Shown piece by piece: positions 8,966 through 17,881 of a stretch of 64,000 nt of DNA (positions are counted from its first letter, which is position 1; each line of letters begins with the position of its first letter). This DNA is from CAZFZT01 sp964523675 (GTDB taxonomy: Bacteria > Planctomycetota > Phycisphaerae > Phycisphaerales > SM1A02). The notes beneath the pieces are model-generated. The model did not search any database. It saw nothing but the letters and a program-made list of their open reading frames with translations, and was not told the origin of the DNA. Location of the stretch: NCBI GenBank assembly GCA_964523675.1, contig CAZFZT010000007.1:1-64000 (forward strand), given 5' to 3'. The position numbers were made by a program, and so were the translations under genes.

Positions 8966-10243
8966 TCATGCAAGGTCCGTATCCTCAGAGACTTCAAGCG
9001 CCTGGCGCAGCGTATGAGCGAGCCATTGCAATTCATCCTCGTCACGGCCCGTGAAATACGAGACAGTCCCGCCGGATGCCGGCGTGATTCGCAGCTCCAT
9101 GACGGGTTTGTCGTTGACCTCCATGCCGCTGGGGCTGCACTCAATGGCGCGCAGCTCCTCACGCGACCAGCCGCGCTGGATAATTTTGAAATACGACTTC
9201 TGCGTGAGCAGCAGCGACTTGCTCTCGCGATCCTCGATGATGTCGATCAGCGCGCTTCGCCGGCCGACCGCGACCGCAGCGAGCACAAAGAGCGATCCGA
9301 TGCCCCAGAACGCTGCGATTCCAGTCGAGACGTACCAGGGCGAGTTGACGAAGCCGACGGCGCTTGCGGTGATGGCTGCCAGCATGCCGCTCAATGCTGA
9401 GTGCGCTGAGACACCTTTGCGATCGCGCCACATGCTGCGTGGAGGAATCACGATCGTGATGCCGTCGCGCGTGCGGCTGATTTCGATCGTACTCTCAGGC
9501 GGCTGAGACCAGCCGACATTGGTCCCGGGTGCTGCGCGTTGCTGTGCCTCCGGGTCAGTCTCGTCAGCGGCTCCGGCCGTCAAGACCTCAATCGGATCGC
9601 TCTGCTGGCGCGCAGGATGGGCCGAGAGACGGCCGGCGAGGTCATAGGCGACCTCTTCAATCCATTGCGGCGGATAGGCAATGAGCAGGCGCGTAGTCTC
9701 GCCTGATTCATACTCAGCAAGGAGCGAAGCCAGCGGCATGGTCAATCCGGATGTGATGGCTTCGTCAATGGTCTCGTCCTCGGTCAGACCGACTGCTACG
9801 CGCAGTCGGCGAAGTCGGGCGAGACGCGCGCGCGAACGCCAGCGCAGTACGCCTGCCCGCTCAATCCGATGCAAGCTTGCCGGTTGACCGCCTCGAAACT
9901 CGAGTACAGTCCGACCGGCCGCAATGAACTGGCCGCTGATCCACAGCACCGCACCGATAAGCATGATCGCCACCGGCCCGATAAGACTGATAAGCACATC
10001 CGGCCAAGGCGGCATGCTGTTGAAGAGGACGGTCAGAGACCACCACACGCCCCCCAGCAGTACGACTACACCTGCAACGATGACCGCTGCCCCGAATACG
10101 TGCCCACCTCCGAGAACGCGATCCGGCAGGATGTAACGAACCCCATCCGCGATCTCCTCGATCCGAACCTCATCGGGCGGATTTCCCGCCAGGGCGGCGT
10201 CAAACTCCGACCGCCAAGCACGATCATTCAATTCTCCGCTCAC
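8966..10243 (-). CDS. Membrane protein of unknown function, four predicted helices
   Basis: 425 residues with two helix pairs: around residues 50-70 and 82-108, and around 280-300 and 305-325. The domains between and after are soluble; the last 90 residues read as a PH-like or DUF-type domain (KSYFKIIQRGWSREELRAIE). I do not recognise a named family. The start is GTG at 10243, five bases after TACACT, consistent with a leaderless message. The gene is first in the series lipoprotein, DUF58, TgpA, methyltransferase, with only 55 bases to the lipoprotein, so it is probably the operon leader. Confidence 0.65.
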   Translation of the reverse strand: MSGELNDRAWRSEFDAALAGNPPDEVRIEEIADGVRYILPDRVLGGGHVFGAAVIVAGVVVLLGGVWWSLTVLFNSMPPWPDVLISLIGPVAIMLIGAVLWISGQFIAAGRTVLEFRGGQPASLHRIERAGVLRWRSRARLARLRRLRVAVGLTEDETIDEAITSGLTMPLASLLAEYESGETTRLLIAYPPQWIEEVAYDLAGRLSAHPARQQSDPIEVLTAGAADETDPEAQQRAAPGTNVGWSQPPESTIEISRTRDGITIVIPPRSMWRDRKGVSAHSALSGMLAAITASAVGFVNSPWYVSTGIAAFWGIGSLFVLAAVAVGRRSALIDIIEDRESKSLLLTQKSYFKIIQRGWSREELRAIECSPSGMEVNDKPVMELRITPASGGTVSYFTGRDEDELQWLAHTLRQALEVSEDTDLA

Positions 10244-10248
10244 ACCTA

Positions 10249-10254
10249 AGTGTA
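10249..10254 (-). promoter_or_regulatory. -10-like box TACACT, 5 bases before GTG of 10243
   Basis: Minus-strand TACACT, then 5 bases, then GTG. Fits the leaderless pattern seen at many operon heads in this window. No convincing -35 box was seen. Confidence 0.5.
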
Positions 10255-10385
10255 CGAATCACACAGCCGGCACGATGCCGAACATTTTGCGGATATTGCC
10301 GCGAACATGCAGGTGCGGCAACGAAGAACAAGCTGTCTACACATGTACTGCGTTCGCTGGCTTTGGGCTTTGATCGCTGGCGGCG

Positions 10386-13300
10386 CTATGCCTTCCTGCC
10401 ATGGCAGTGCTTGTACTTCTTTCCGGAGCCACAGGGACAGGGTTCGTTGCGGCCAACGGTCGGAGCAGCCCGAACCGGTTGCGGTTTACGATTCGGCTGC
10501 AATTCGCCTGCTCTTGAAGTGCCGGCCTGCTGTGCTGCTTCGATGTCAGCGCGTTGAGCGGCTGTTCCGGCAGAGGCCATGGCGGCAGCGGCCGCGATCG
10601 CGGACTGGGCCACGCGCGGCGCGCCCGGTTGCCCGCCGTCGCGAGATCCATCCGTTGCCGCACCCGCACCGTCGGCTGCTTGAGTTCGCGGCGTCTGCGG
10701 CCGCGCGGGCTGGGGTGTCAATCGTGCTTTGAAGACGAGTTCCGTCACCTTCTCGCGGATCGACTGCTGCATCTCCTCGAACAGCCGCGCGCCTTCACGT
10801 TTGAACTCGATCCGAGGATCCTTCTGGCTGAAGGCGCGCAGGCCGATGGATTCCTTAAGTTGGTCGATCTGATACAGATGGTCCTTCCACGCCTGATCGA
10901 CAATTTGGAGCAGCACCCAACGCTCAAACTGCGTCAGCTCCGAGCGCAGCGTCTGCGCGATTTTCTCTTCGGCGACAGTCTGCGGATCGTCTGCCGCGCG
11001 CTTCTTCTCGTCATCTGTGAGCGCGACGAGCATGTTCGTGCGGAACCACTCGTCGAGTTTCTCCGGTGAAGAACCCGCCGCGACCGCGCGACTCGCCCGC
11101 TCCTCAATACGCGACTCGTCCCACTTCTTCGCCTCGTCAATAAGAATGCGACGAAGTTCAGCCGGATTGGGTGATGGCAGAGAAGTCGGCGACCAGTCGA
11201 TTTCATAGCGCGCCTTGACCCAGCGGCAGAACTGCTCCAGCGCCTGCTGCGGGTTCTGCTGCATGTTCGCATTCGTCATGTCAATGGCGAACTCAATTGG
11301 ATAGTTCACCGCGCGATCCGCATATGCTTCGCGCGCCTTTGACATGAGCGAGTCGATGACTCCTTCAATGCTCTCGCTGTCACGGACGACGAACTCTTCA
11401 GCCGTAAACTCCTTGCCGAACTTGTTCTGCGCCCACTTGGCCAGTTCATTCTCCGCATAGTTCTTCACGAGATACTGGTCAAGCGGCGCGAGATCGGTCT
11501 TGTCGATCATGCGAGCGGCTGCCTGATCGAGCCGGGCGATGACCTCCTTGGGTGAAAGACCGCGCAGCTCAGAGGGCTTCACGTCCGCCTTGAAGTTGGC
11601 GTTCGCCCAGTCGGCAAGCGCCTTCATGTCCCATTCCGCCGAATCGGTGTCGTCGGGCATGTACTCGCCGATCGTCACACGGATCATGGAGGCCGCTTCT
11701 TCCTTGGCGTCGATCACCACGAGCTTGCGCAGATCGTCGCGATCCTTACCTCGAATGCGATCGGCATCAATTGAGACATTCAGGTTCTCGCGCACCCACT
11801 CGGCGATGACGTTCGCAGTGTAGTTGCGATCAAGGTACGTATTGGCGGCATCAATGACAGCGTCTTCGATGTGGTCGAAGATCACTTCCTTCACGTTCTT
11901 GCCTTCAAGGACCTCCTGACGCATCTCATAGAAGATGTGCCGCTGGTGGTCCATCACCTCGTCGTATTCAAGGATGTTCTTCCGAATGAGGAAGTTGCGC
12001 TCTTCAACCTTCCGCTGCGCTTTCTCAACGGACCGGGTGAGCATGGGGTGCTCGATGGCGTCACCTTCCTTCATGCCGAGTTTGGACAGAATCGTCAGCA
12101 CCTTCGGCCCGGCGAACATCTTCATCAGGTCATCCTCCAGAGAGAGGAAGAACCGCGATGAACCCTTGTCGCCCTGCCGGCCTGACCTGCCGCGCAGCTG
12201 ATTGTCAATGCGCCGCGCTTCGTGGCGCTCGGTGCCAATGACGTGCAGGCCGCCGAGATCCTCGACATTGCTGAACATGCGAATGCGGTGAAGCAGGCAT
12301 CCGCCGGAGTCGTCGAGCGCCTTGATGAGCTGCGACTCGCTCATCTTCGCCGGATTGCCGCCTTGTCCCCAGCAGTAGTCGCCGTACCACTTGCGGAAGA
12401 GGCCCAGGCGAATCTCTTCGTCGCTCATGGCCTCAACGTCTGACTTCTTGAGCCCCAACTCCTTCAGAGCCATATGGCGATAGACCGCTTTGATGATCGA
12501 GTCGTCGTCCGCGGAGTCGTTCACTTCCTTCGGGCAAATGCCGCGACGTTTCCAGTGTTCAAGCAGCTCTGCTCGGGAGAACCTGCCGAGTTTGATGTCG
12601 GTGCCGCGGCCGGCCATGTTCGTCGCAATCGTCACCGCGCCGAGTTGACCCGCTTCGACGATGATCTGCGCCTCGCGTTCGTGCTGCTTTGCGTTGAGCA
12701 CGTTGTGCTTGACGTTGTACTTGCGCGTGAGCATGTTCGAGAGATGCTCTGACTTTTCAACGCTGGTTGTACCGACCAGAATCGGTCGGCCCATGTCGTG
12801 GAAGCCCTTGATCTCATCGACAATCGCGTCCCATTTATCCTTGCTGGACATGAAAACGAGGTCATTGCGATCGGTGCGCACGACCGGCACATTGGTGGGG
12901 ATGGCGATCACGTCGAGCTTGTAGATTTCGTAGAACTCTGTCGCTTCCGTGTCGGCGGTGCCGGTCATTCCCGCAAGACGGCCGTACATCTTGAAGAAGT
13001 TCTGAATGGTGATCGTCGCCATCGTCTGCGTTTCCTGCTTGATGGGAACGCTTTCCTTGGCTTCGACTGCCTGGTGCAGGCCGTCCGACCACTGTCGCCC
13101 GATCATTTTGCGACCGGTGTTCTGATCGACGATGATGACCGACTGCTGGCCGGTGTCATCAGGTGCGACGACGTAATCTCGGTCGCGCTGATAGACCGTA
13201 TGAGCGCGAATGGCCTGTTCGAGCAGGTGGGGAATGTCGATGTTGTCACCGACGTAGAACGAGCCGACGCCTGCGACCTTCTGCGCCTCGGCAATGCCAT

Positions 13301-14528
13301 GGTGCGTCAGGTGCGCCTTCTTCTTATCGAGTTCGACTTCATAGAACTGCGTGTACTGATCTCGCTCCGCTTCAAGTTCCGGCAGTCGTGCCCTGGCCGC
13401 TTCGAGCTTCTCGCGCAGCGCTGGAATCTTCCCTTTATCGCGCGCGTTGCGAATGTCGCCTTCAAGCCCGGAGATTTCCACCTGACATGATTTGACCCTC
13501 TGATCGGCATCGTTCCACGGCTTCTGCTTCTCAAGCAGGTGCCGCGCAAGTTTGTCCGCCATGTCGTAGCGCGGATTGTGCGCGTGAGCAGGCCCTGAGA
13601 TAATCAGCGGTGTGCGGGCCTCATCGATGAGGATCGAATCCACTTCGTCCACAATCGCAAAGTCGCGCCGCTTCTGCACCTGTTCCGCCGGCGACAGCTT
13701 CATGTTGTCGCGCAGGTAGTCGAACCCGAACTCCGCGGTCGTTCCATAGACGACATCACAGGAATAGGCCACCTGCTTCTGATCCGGTGGCTGCATGTGG
13801 TACGGATGAATCGCACCGACACTCAGCCCGAGCGCGCGGAAGAACGGAAACGTCCAGTCGCGGTCGCGTTGCACAAGGTAGTCGTTGACCGTCACCACGT
13901 GGACCTGCTTGCCTTCCAGCACAGCCACGTAACACGCCAGTGGCGCGACGATCGTCTTGCCCTCGCCGGTTTTCATTTCAGCAATGCGGCCTTCGCCCAG
14001 TACGACCGCGCCGATGATTTGTACGTCGAAGGGCCGGGCTCGGAAGGGGGGCTTGGACTCGGGGTAGAGGTCGCGCACCGCGTCATAGATACGGTTGGGT
14101 ATGTCGAGGTATTGCCAGCCGGGCACTGTGCCCTCGCAGCCGCGCAGGTCATCGGCCGGTTCGCGGGCAGGCGCATCCTCCATCTCCTTGCGGACCTTCT
14201 CATAGAGTTGCCGCACATCGACGGGAAGTTGCGAAGCGTCGAAGTTCGCCTCGGGGTTGAAGATGTTGCGGATGCCGACCGCGCGATCCATGGCCTCGCG
14301 GCCGACGGCGAGAATCTCGTGCATGATGTCGCCGATGCGCTCAACGCCCTCACTGAGCCGTTTGCGGAACTCTGCGGTTTTGTCTCGCAGCTCGCGGTCG
14401 GTGAGCCGGCTGATGTCGTCTTCGAGCGCGGAGACCTGCTCGACAACGCGCAGGTACTTCTTGACCATGCGCTCGTTGCGCGTGCCGAAAACTTTCTTGA
14501 GTGCGGTGCCGACGAAGGGAACGCCCAT
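10386..14528 (-). CDS. secA: SecA, preprotein translocase ATPase (enlarged)
   Basis: ATPase motor that pushes unfolded preproteins through SecYEG. Visible parts: Walker A TGEGKT near residue 187, DEVDSILIDEAR near 294-305, GRQWSDGLHQAVEAKE in the preprotein-binding region, MTGTA near 521-525, MAGRGTDI and the QLRGRSGRQGD motif VI, and a C-terminal Zn-binding SEC-C motif CPCGSGKKYKHCH. At 1380 residues it is far longer than the 901 of E. coli: a coiled-coil insert sits at about residues 335-410, and the scaffold/wing region holds four related units (see separate entry). The start at 14528 (MGVPFVG) is chosen because GAGAGG lies about 9 bases upstream and the family begins there; an in-frame ATG at 14603 lacks support. 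Confidence 0.97.
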   Translation of the reverse strand: MGVPFVGTALKKVFGTRNERMVKKYLRVVEQVSALEDDISRLTDRELRDKTAEFRKRLSEGVERIGDIMHEILAVGREAMDRAVGIRNIFNPEANFDASQLPVDVRQLYEKVRKEMEDAPAREPADDLRGCEGTVPGWQYLDIPNRIYDAVRDLYPESKPPFRARPFDVQIIGAVVLGEGRIAEMKTGEGKTIVAPLACYVAVLEGKQVHVVTVNDYLVQRDRDWTFPFFRALGLSVGAIHPYHMQPPDQKQVAYSCDVVYGTTAEFGFDYLRDNMKLSPAEQVQKRRDFAIVDEVDSILIDEARTPLIISGPAHAHNPRYDMADKLARHLLEKQKPWNDADQRVKSCQVEISGLEGDIRNARDKGKIPALREKLEAARARLPELEAERDQYTQFYEVELDKKKAHLTHHGIAEAQKVAGVGSFYVGDNIDIPHLLEQAIRAHTVYQRDRDYVVAPDDTGQQSVIIVDQNTGRKMIGRQWSDGLHQAVEAKESVPIKQETQTMATITIQNFFKMYGRLAGMTGTADTEATEFYEIYKLDVIAIPTNVPVVRTDRNDLVFMSSKDKWDAIVDEIKGFHDMGRPILVGTTSVEKSEHLSNMLTRKYNVKHNVLNAKQHEREAQIIVEAGQLGAVTIATNMAGRGTDIKLGRFSRAELLEHWKRRGICPKEVNDSADDDSIIKAVYRHMALKELGLKKSDVEAMSDEEIRLGLFRKWYGDYCWGQGGNPAKMSESQLIKALDDSGGCLLHRIRMFSNVEDLGGLHVIGTERHEARRIDNQLRGRSGRQGDKGSSRFFLSLEDDLMKMFAGPKVLTILSKLGMKEGDAIEHPMLTRSVEKAQRKVEERNFLIRKNILEYDEVMDHQRHIFYEMRQEVLEGKNVKEVIFDHIEDAVIDAANTYLDRNYTANVIAEWVRENLNVSIDADRIRGKDRDDLRKLVVIDAKEEAASMIRVTIGEYMPDDTDSAEWDMKALADWANANFKADVKPSELRGLSPKEVIARLDQAAARMIDKTDLAPLDQYLVKNYAENELAKWAQNKFGKEFTAEEFVVRDSESIEGVIDSLMSKAREAYADRAVNYPIEFAIDMTNANMQQNPQQALEQFCRWVKARYEIDWSPTSLPSPNPAELRRILIDEAKKWDESRIEERASRAVAAGSSPEKLDEWFRTNMLVALTDDEKKRAADDPQTVAEEKIAQTLRSELTQFERWVLLQIVDQAWKDHLYQIDQLKESIGLRAFSQKDPRIEFKREGARLFEEMQQSIREKVTELVFKARLTPQPARPQTPRTQAADGAGAATDGSRDGGQPGAPRVAQSAIAAAAAMASAGTAAQRADIEAAQQAGTSRAGELQPNRKPQPVRAAPTVGRNEPCPCGSGKKYKHCHGRKA
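11080..11830 (-). repeat. Four tandem helical units inside SecA
   Basis: Four related segments begin with a Trp-centred helix: AEWVRENLNVSIDADRIRG, ADWANANFKADVKPSELRG, AKWAQNKFGKEFTAEEFV and CRWVKARYEIDWSPTSL. Each is followed by an (E/D)(L/V)xxxL helix and a basic or acidic helix, at a spacing of roughly 55-70 residues. A similar unit (around LKNDFDLDL in E. coli) seems to occur once in ordinary SecA. Confidence 0.6.
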
Positions 14529-14632
14529 TGTTGATGCCTCTCTTGTGATGCAGCAAATGCGCTGCGGGTGCTGCTGAATGAAACGAAACGATCGAGGTCC
14601 CAAACACGGACTGTCTGGGCTTGACGTGCGCT

Positions 14633-14986
14633 TCAGCAGATTGGTGGAGGCAGGTTGAGCAGGTCTTCACGCAGCGGCGGAGCCAATGGCCGCGCATCCA
14701 CCGGGCAGTCAACGGTGACTGGACGCTTCGACACCGCAGCAACTGCATTCCACAGCTGCGGCGTTACTGCGACATCGCTGGGGCGATCGATTCCCAGTAG
14801 ATCACAAGCAGCGGCGACAACGGCCGCGACCGCCCGCACCGGCTGCGAATCCATCACGGCGGCTCTGCATTCGGCCGGGGCTGCATAGGGCGCGGGCACA
14901 GCCGCAGCCGTGGCAGCGACAGCCACGAGAGCGATCAGCGTCCCGGCCAGGCCGGGCGCGATATTGGGTGAATCAGCCCTGCGCAT
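14633..14986 (-). CDS. Small exported protein of unknown function
   Basis: 117 residues starting MRRADSPNIAPGLAGT, with an Ala-rich hydrophobic stretch ending near PAPYAAPAECRA that looks like a signal peptide. The mature part contains an Ala/Val helix (VAAVVAAACDLLGI) and four to five Cys including the C-terminal one (LPPPIC). GGAG lies 4-7 bases before the ATG at 14986. An in-frame ATG at 15061 exists but reaches the copA start. It is divergent from copA and ends about 105 bases before the secA start. No family recognised; a link to copper handling through its Cys residues is only a guess. Confidence 0.5.
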   Translation of the reverse strand: MRRADSPNIAPGLAGTLIALVAVAATAAAVPAPYAAPAECRAAVMDSQPVRAVAAVVAAACDLLGIDRPSDVAVTPQLWNAVAAVSKRPVTVDCPVDARPLAPPLREDLLNLPPPIC

Positions 14987-15045
14987 GGGACTCCATAAGT
15001 ATCGGCGACTCAGCCGCCTCAGGCAAGTCGGTGGAGCAGGTCTCC

Positions 15046-15051
15046 TACCAT
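15046..15051 (+). promoter_or_regulatory. -10-like box TACCAT, 8 bases before copA ATG
   Basis: TACCAT, an 8-base gap, then ATG at 15060; no Shine-Dalgarno is visible. Supports 15060 as the copA start. Confidence 0.4.
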
Positions 15052-15059
15052 ACCAAGTC

Positions 15060-17372
15060 ATGTCCGTTCACGCCCCAGCCAACCCCGATGTTGAGCCCGT
15101 ACCGGGTTCCGACCGGATTCATCTAAAGGTTGAGGGCATGGTCTGCGCCGGCTGCGCTGCCTCCGTGCAGAAGGCATTGGAATCGAGGCCCGGCGTCGCC
15201 TCCGCTACCGTCAGCGTGACCGACGGCAGGGCCACCGTTCGTGGCAGCGGACTCGACCCGGACGCCCTTGCACAAGCGATCGAAGCGCGCGGTTTCCATG
15301 CAACGCCCGAGACTGAGGTGCTCGCGCCTTCAGAACTGCGCACTGAAATCGAACTGCGCCAGCAGAGAAGCGAGCGGAGCTGGCGATTTCGCGCGATCAT
15401 CGGACTCTCGATCTGGGCTCCGCTTGAAGCGATGCACTGGATCGGGGAGTCGATGCACTGGCACGGACTGTGGCTGCCCGTCCTCATGCTGCTCGGCTCC
15501 ACGTTCGTGATCGTCGTCGTCGGCTCCGGCTTCTACCGCTCCGCATGGAACGCTGCGAAGAAGGGCACCACCAATATGGACACGCTGATCTCGATCGGCG
15601 CGACCGCGGCGTATGTGTTCTCGCTCGTGGTGTTCATTTCGATGCTGCTCGGCCGCGCAATCGAACAGCCGCTCTATTTCGGCGAAGCGGCGGCGCTGCT
15701 TGGCATCATTTCACTCGGTCACTGGATGGAAGCGCGAGCTGCGGCCAAGGCAGGTTCGGCGGTGCGCGAACTCCTCGAACTTCAGCCCGATGAAGCGGAG
15801 TTGATTGAGGCCGCACAGAGCCAAGGGATTTTCGTCCCCGGCTCTTCAAGCATTGAGACGCGCACGATCCGCAGCGCGGACGTCCTCCCCGGCGATCACA
15901 TTCTCATCCGGCCGGGCGCGCGAATCCCTGTTGATGGACGTGTGACTGACGGTGAATCCGAAATCGACGAATCGGTCGTCACCGGCGAACCGCTGCCGGT
16001 GCGCAAGTCGCCCGGCGATTCCGTCGTCGCCGGCTCGATGAACACGACAGGCCGACTGGTGATTGAATCCACCGTTGATGGCAGGCACACGACCGTCGCG
16101 CGAATTGCCGATCTTGTGCGCGGCGCTCAAACGAGCAAGGCCGAGATTCAGCGGTTGGCTGATTACATTTCCTCGATCTTCGTGCCGAGCGTTCTGGGCA
16201 TCGGCGCTGCGACGTTCCTTGGATGGTGGCTGATCGCAGGCAACCCCGCCTTTGGATTGATTGCGATGGTGACGGTGCTCATCATTTCATGTCCCTGCGC
16301 CCTCGGCCTGGCGACGCCGATGGCAGTCATGGTCGGAGCGGGCGCGGCGAGCAAGCGCGGCATTCTCATTAAATCCGCCGCTGCGCTTGAACGTGCAAGC
16401 ACCCTGCGACATGTCGTCTTCGATAAGACCGGCACGCTCACCAGTGGTCGGCCTGTCGTTGCTCGAATCGCGCCTGCAAACGGTGTGGATGAGCGCGAAC
16501 TATTACAACTTGCAGCAGCGGTCGAATCGCCCAGCGAACACCCCATTGCGATAGCAATCGTGAACGCAGCGAAGGAGCGAGGGATTGCGATCGGAAACGT
16601 GAGCGAGTTTGCGGCAATGCCCGGTGAGGGCGTGCGCGGCGTCGTTGATGGCGTACCTGGATACGCAGGGAAGTCTCAAGTGCCACCAAGGGTGATTGAA
16701 GTTCGCCGAGTCGAAGGTGCGACGTGCCGCGTTATTGCCGATGGCGTTGAACTGGGAACCATTGATGTTGCCGATGAAGTCCGGCCTGATGCGAAGGCGG
16801 CCATTGAGCGCTTGCGATCGCTCGGGTACGCCGTCTCGATGCTCTCCGGCGATCGGCGCAGCGTGGCGGAGTCGATCGGCGCAGCCGTCGGCCTTGTACC
16901 GAAAGAAATCGTTGCAGAGGCAACGCCGGAGCAGAAGGTGGACTACATCCGTTCACTGAGGCGTCGAGAAGACCATGCCGGTCAAGGCGTAATCATGGTC
17001 GGCGACGGCATCAACGATGCGGCGGCATTGGCTGAGGCCGATCTTGGCATCGCAATTGGGTCGGGCACCAACGTCGCCATCGAATCGGCAGATGTCGTCA
17101 TTCCCGGCGAGCATGTGATGGCGGTGCCGCAGACCATTGCACTTTCGCATCAGACACTGCGCACCATCAAGCAGAACCTGTTTCTCGCGTTCGTGTACAA
17201 CTCGCTCGCGATTCCGATCGCAGCGCTCGGCCTGCTCGGCATGCGCGGACCGCTCTTCGCCGCAGCAGCAATGGCATTGAGCGACATCTCAGTCGTCGGC
17301 AACGCGCTGCGGCTTCGATGGAGACTGGCGAGGGATGCATCAAGGCGTCAACGCATCAAGGATCCTGTCTAG
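15060..17372 (+). CDS. copA: Copper-translocating P1B-type ATPase
   Basis: A 770-residue heavy-metal ATPase. An N-terminal HMA domain carries the metal-binding GMVCAGC (Cys29, Cys32). Further motifs: TGEP in the actuator domain (VVTGEPLPVR), CPC at about 411-413 in TM6, DKTGTLT with phosphorylated Asp455, SEHPIA in the nucleotide domain, and GDGIND at about 648. TM7 has the Tyr-Asn pair (VYNSLAIPIA) used by Cu(I) pumps. In TM8 the usual MxLSS reads MALSD, replacing the second Ser by Asp. Cu(I) export is the best call, but the TM8 change leaves specificity open. Start at 15060 because the HMA domain follows directly; an in-frame ATG at 14910 would overlap the divergent gene. No copper chaperone or CsoR/CueR regulator is next to it. 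Confidence 0.92.
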   Translation: MSVHAPANPDVEPVPGSDRIHLKVEGMVCAGCAASVQKALESRPGVASATVSVTDGRATVRGSGLDPDALAQAIEARGFHATPETEVLAPSELRTEIELRQQRSERSWRFRAIIGLSIWAPLEAMHWIGESMHWHGLWLPVLMLLGSTFVIVVVGSGFYRSAWNAAKKGTTNMDTLISIGATAAYVFSLVVFISMLLGRAIEQPLYFGEAAALLGIISLGHWMEARAAAKAGSAVRELLELQPDEAELIEAAQSQGIFVPGSSSIETRTIRSADVLPGDHILIRPGARIPVDGRVTDGESEIDESVVTGEPLPVRKSPGDSVVAGSMNTTGRLVIESTVDGRHTTVARIADLVRGAQTSKAEIQRLADYISSIFVPSVLGIGAATFLGWWLIAGNPAFGLIAMVTVLIISCPCALGLATPMAVMVGAGAASKRGILIKSAAALERASTLRHVVFDKTGTLTSGRPVVARIAPANGVDERELLQLAAAVESPSEHPIAIAIVNAAKERGIAIGNVSEFAAMPGEGVRGVVDGVPGYAGKSQVPPRVIEVRRVEGATCRVIADGVELGTIDVADEVRPDAKAAIERLRSLGYAVSMLSGDRRSVAESIGAAVGLVPKEIVAEATPEQKVDYIRSLRRREDHAGQGVIMVGDGINDAAALAEADLGIAIGSGTNVAIESADVVIPGEHVMAVPQTIALSHQTLRTIKQNLFLAFVYNSLAIPIAALGLLGMRGPLFAAAAMALSDISVVGNALRLRWRLARDASRRQRIKDPV

Positions 17373-17391
17373 CCGCGACGTGCAGCGAAGC
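17370..17391 (+). repeat. Single arm of a dispersed GCCGCGACG-type repeat
   Basis: The 21 bases from 17371, starting next to the copA stop codon, differ at only 3 positions from the left arm of the inverted repeat at 40331-40351. Probably a degenerate copy of the same dispersed element, located between convergent genes. Confidence 0.5.
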
Positions 17392-17399
17392 ATTCGGCC

Positions 17400-17855
17400 C
17401 TACGGCATGTTTACCGATTCAAACGCTACGACATCAGGTTCGCCCAGCCGCGCGAAGTAAGCATCGACGTGCCCGATCCCCGTGATGCGGCGGACGAAGT
17501 TGGCGGCTTTGAGAAGATCGATTCTTTGCTGATGCTCGAGAAACGGCTCGGGCAGCCCCAGCCGGGATTCATAGAACGCGCAATTCTGGTGCGCGATGAG
17601 GACGACGCGCTCCAGTTCATGGGCATCAACAAGAAACTTGAGCTCATCGACGACGCCCTGCTCTGCGACATGGGCTTCAGTGTGACCTGCCAGGCAGGCC
17701 GGGCCGCCGGGCAGCGCGACGCGGTCATAGCGAGGCAGTTTCAGGCCGTTGTGCAGAAAGTCATCGAAGTGCGCGCCGACGCGGCCGTCGCTGCAATAGA
17801 TCGCTGCCGCATGGATGCGCTTCGGCTCGTACGTAATTGAACTGGTGTACGTCAT
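17400..17855 (-). CDS. Short beta-carbonic-anhydrase-like protein
   Basis: 151 residues with both zinc-site motifs of beta carbonic anhydrases: CSDGR (Cys21, Asp23, Arg25) and HxxC (His89, Cys92 in AHQNCAFY). It is shorter than typical beta enzymes (about 200-220 residues), lacks the usual N-terminal helices, and has GGPACLAGHTEAH between the motifs. CO2 hydration is plausible from the retained ligands but not shown; related short proteins are often left as uncharacterised. It is divergent from folD, 26 bases between start codons, so the two share a promoter region. Confidence 0.65.
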   Translation of the reverse strand: MTYTSSITYEPKRIHAAAIYCSDGRVGAHFDDFLHNGLKLPRYDRVALPGGPACLAGHTEAHVAEQGVVDELKFLVDAHELERVVLIAHQNCAFYESRLGLPEPFLEHQQRIDLLKAANFVRRITGIGHVDAYFARLGEPDVVAFESVNMP

Positions 17856-17868
17856 CAGGCGGGGATGT

Positions 17869-17874
17869 TATCCT
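17869..17874 (+). promoter_or_regulatory. -10-like box TATCCT, 7 bases before folD ATG
   Basis: TATCCT, a 7-base gap, then ATG at 17882. On the opposite strand TAACAT ends 9 bases before the ATG of the carbonic-anhydrase-like gene, so the same few bases may serve both directions. Confidence 0.5.
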
Positions 17875-17881
17875 CTTTCAG

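Noticed and set aside
13797..14534. 245-residue plus-strand frame over secA
   Set aside because: Overlaps well-supported secA motifs on the other strand; no independent start signal.
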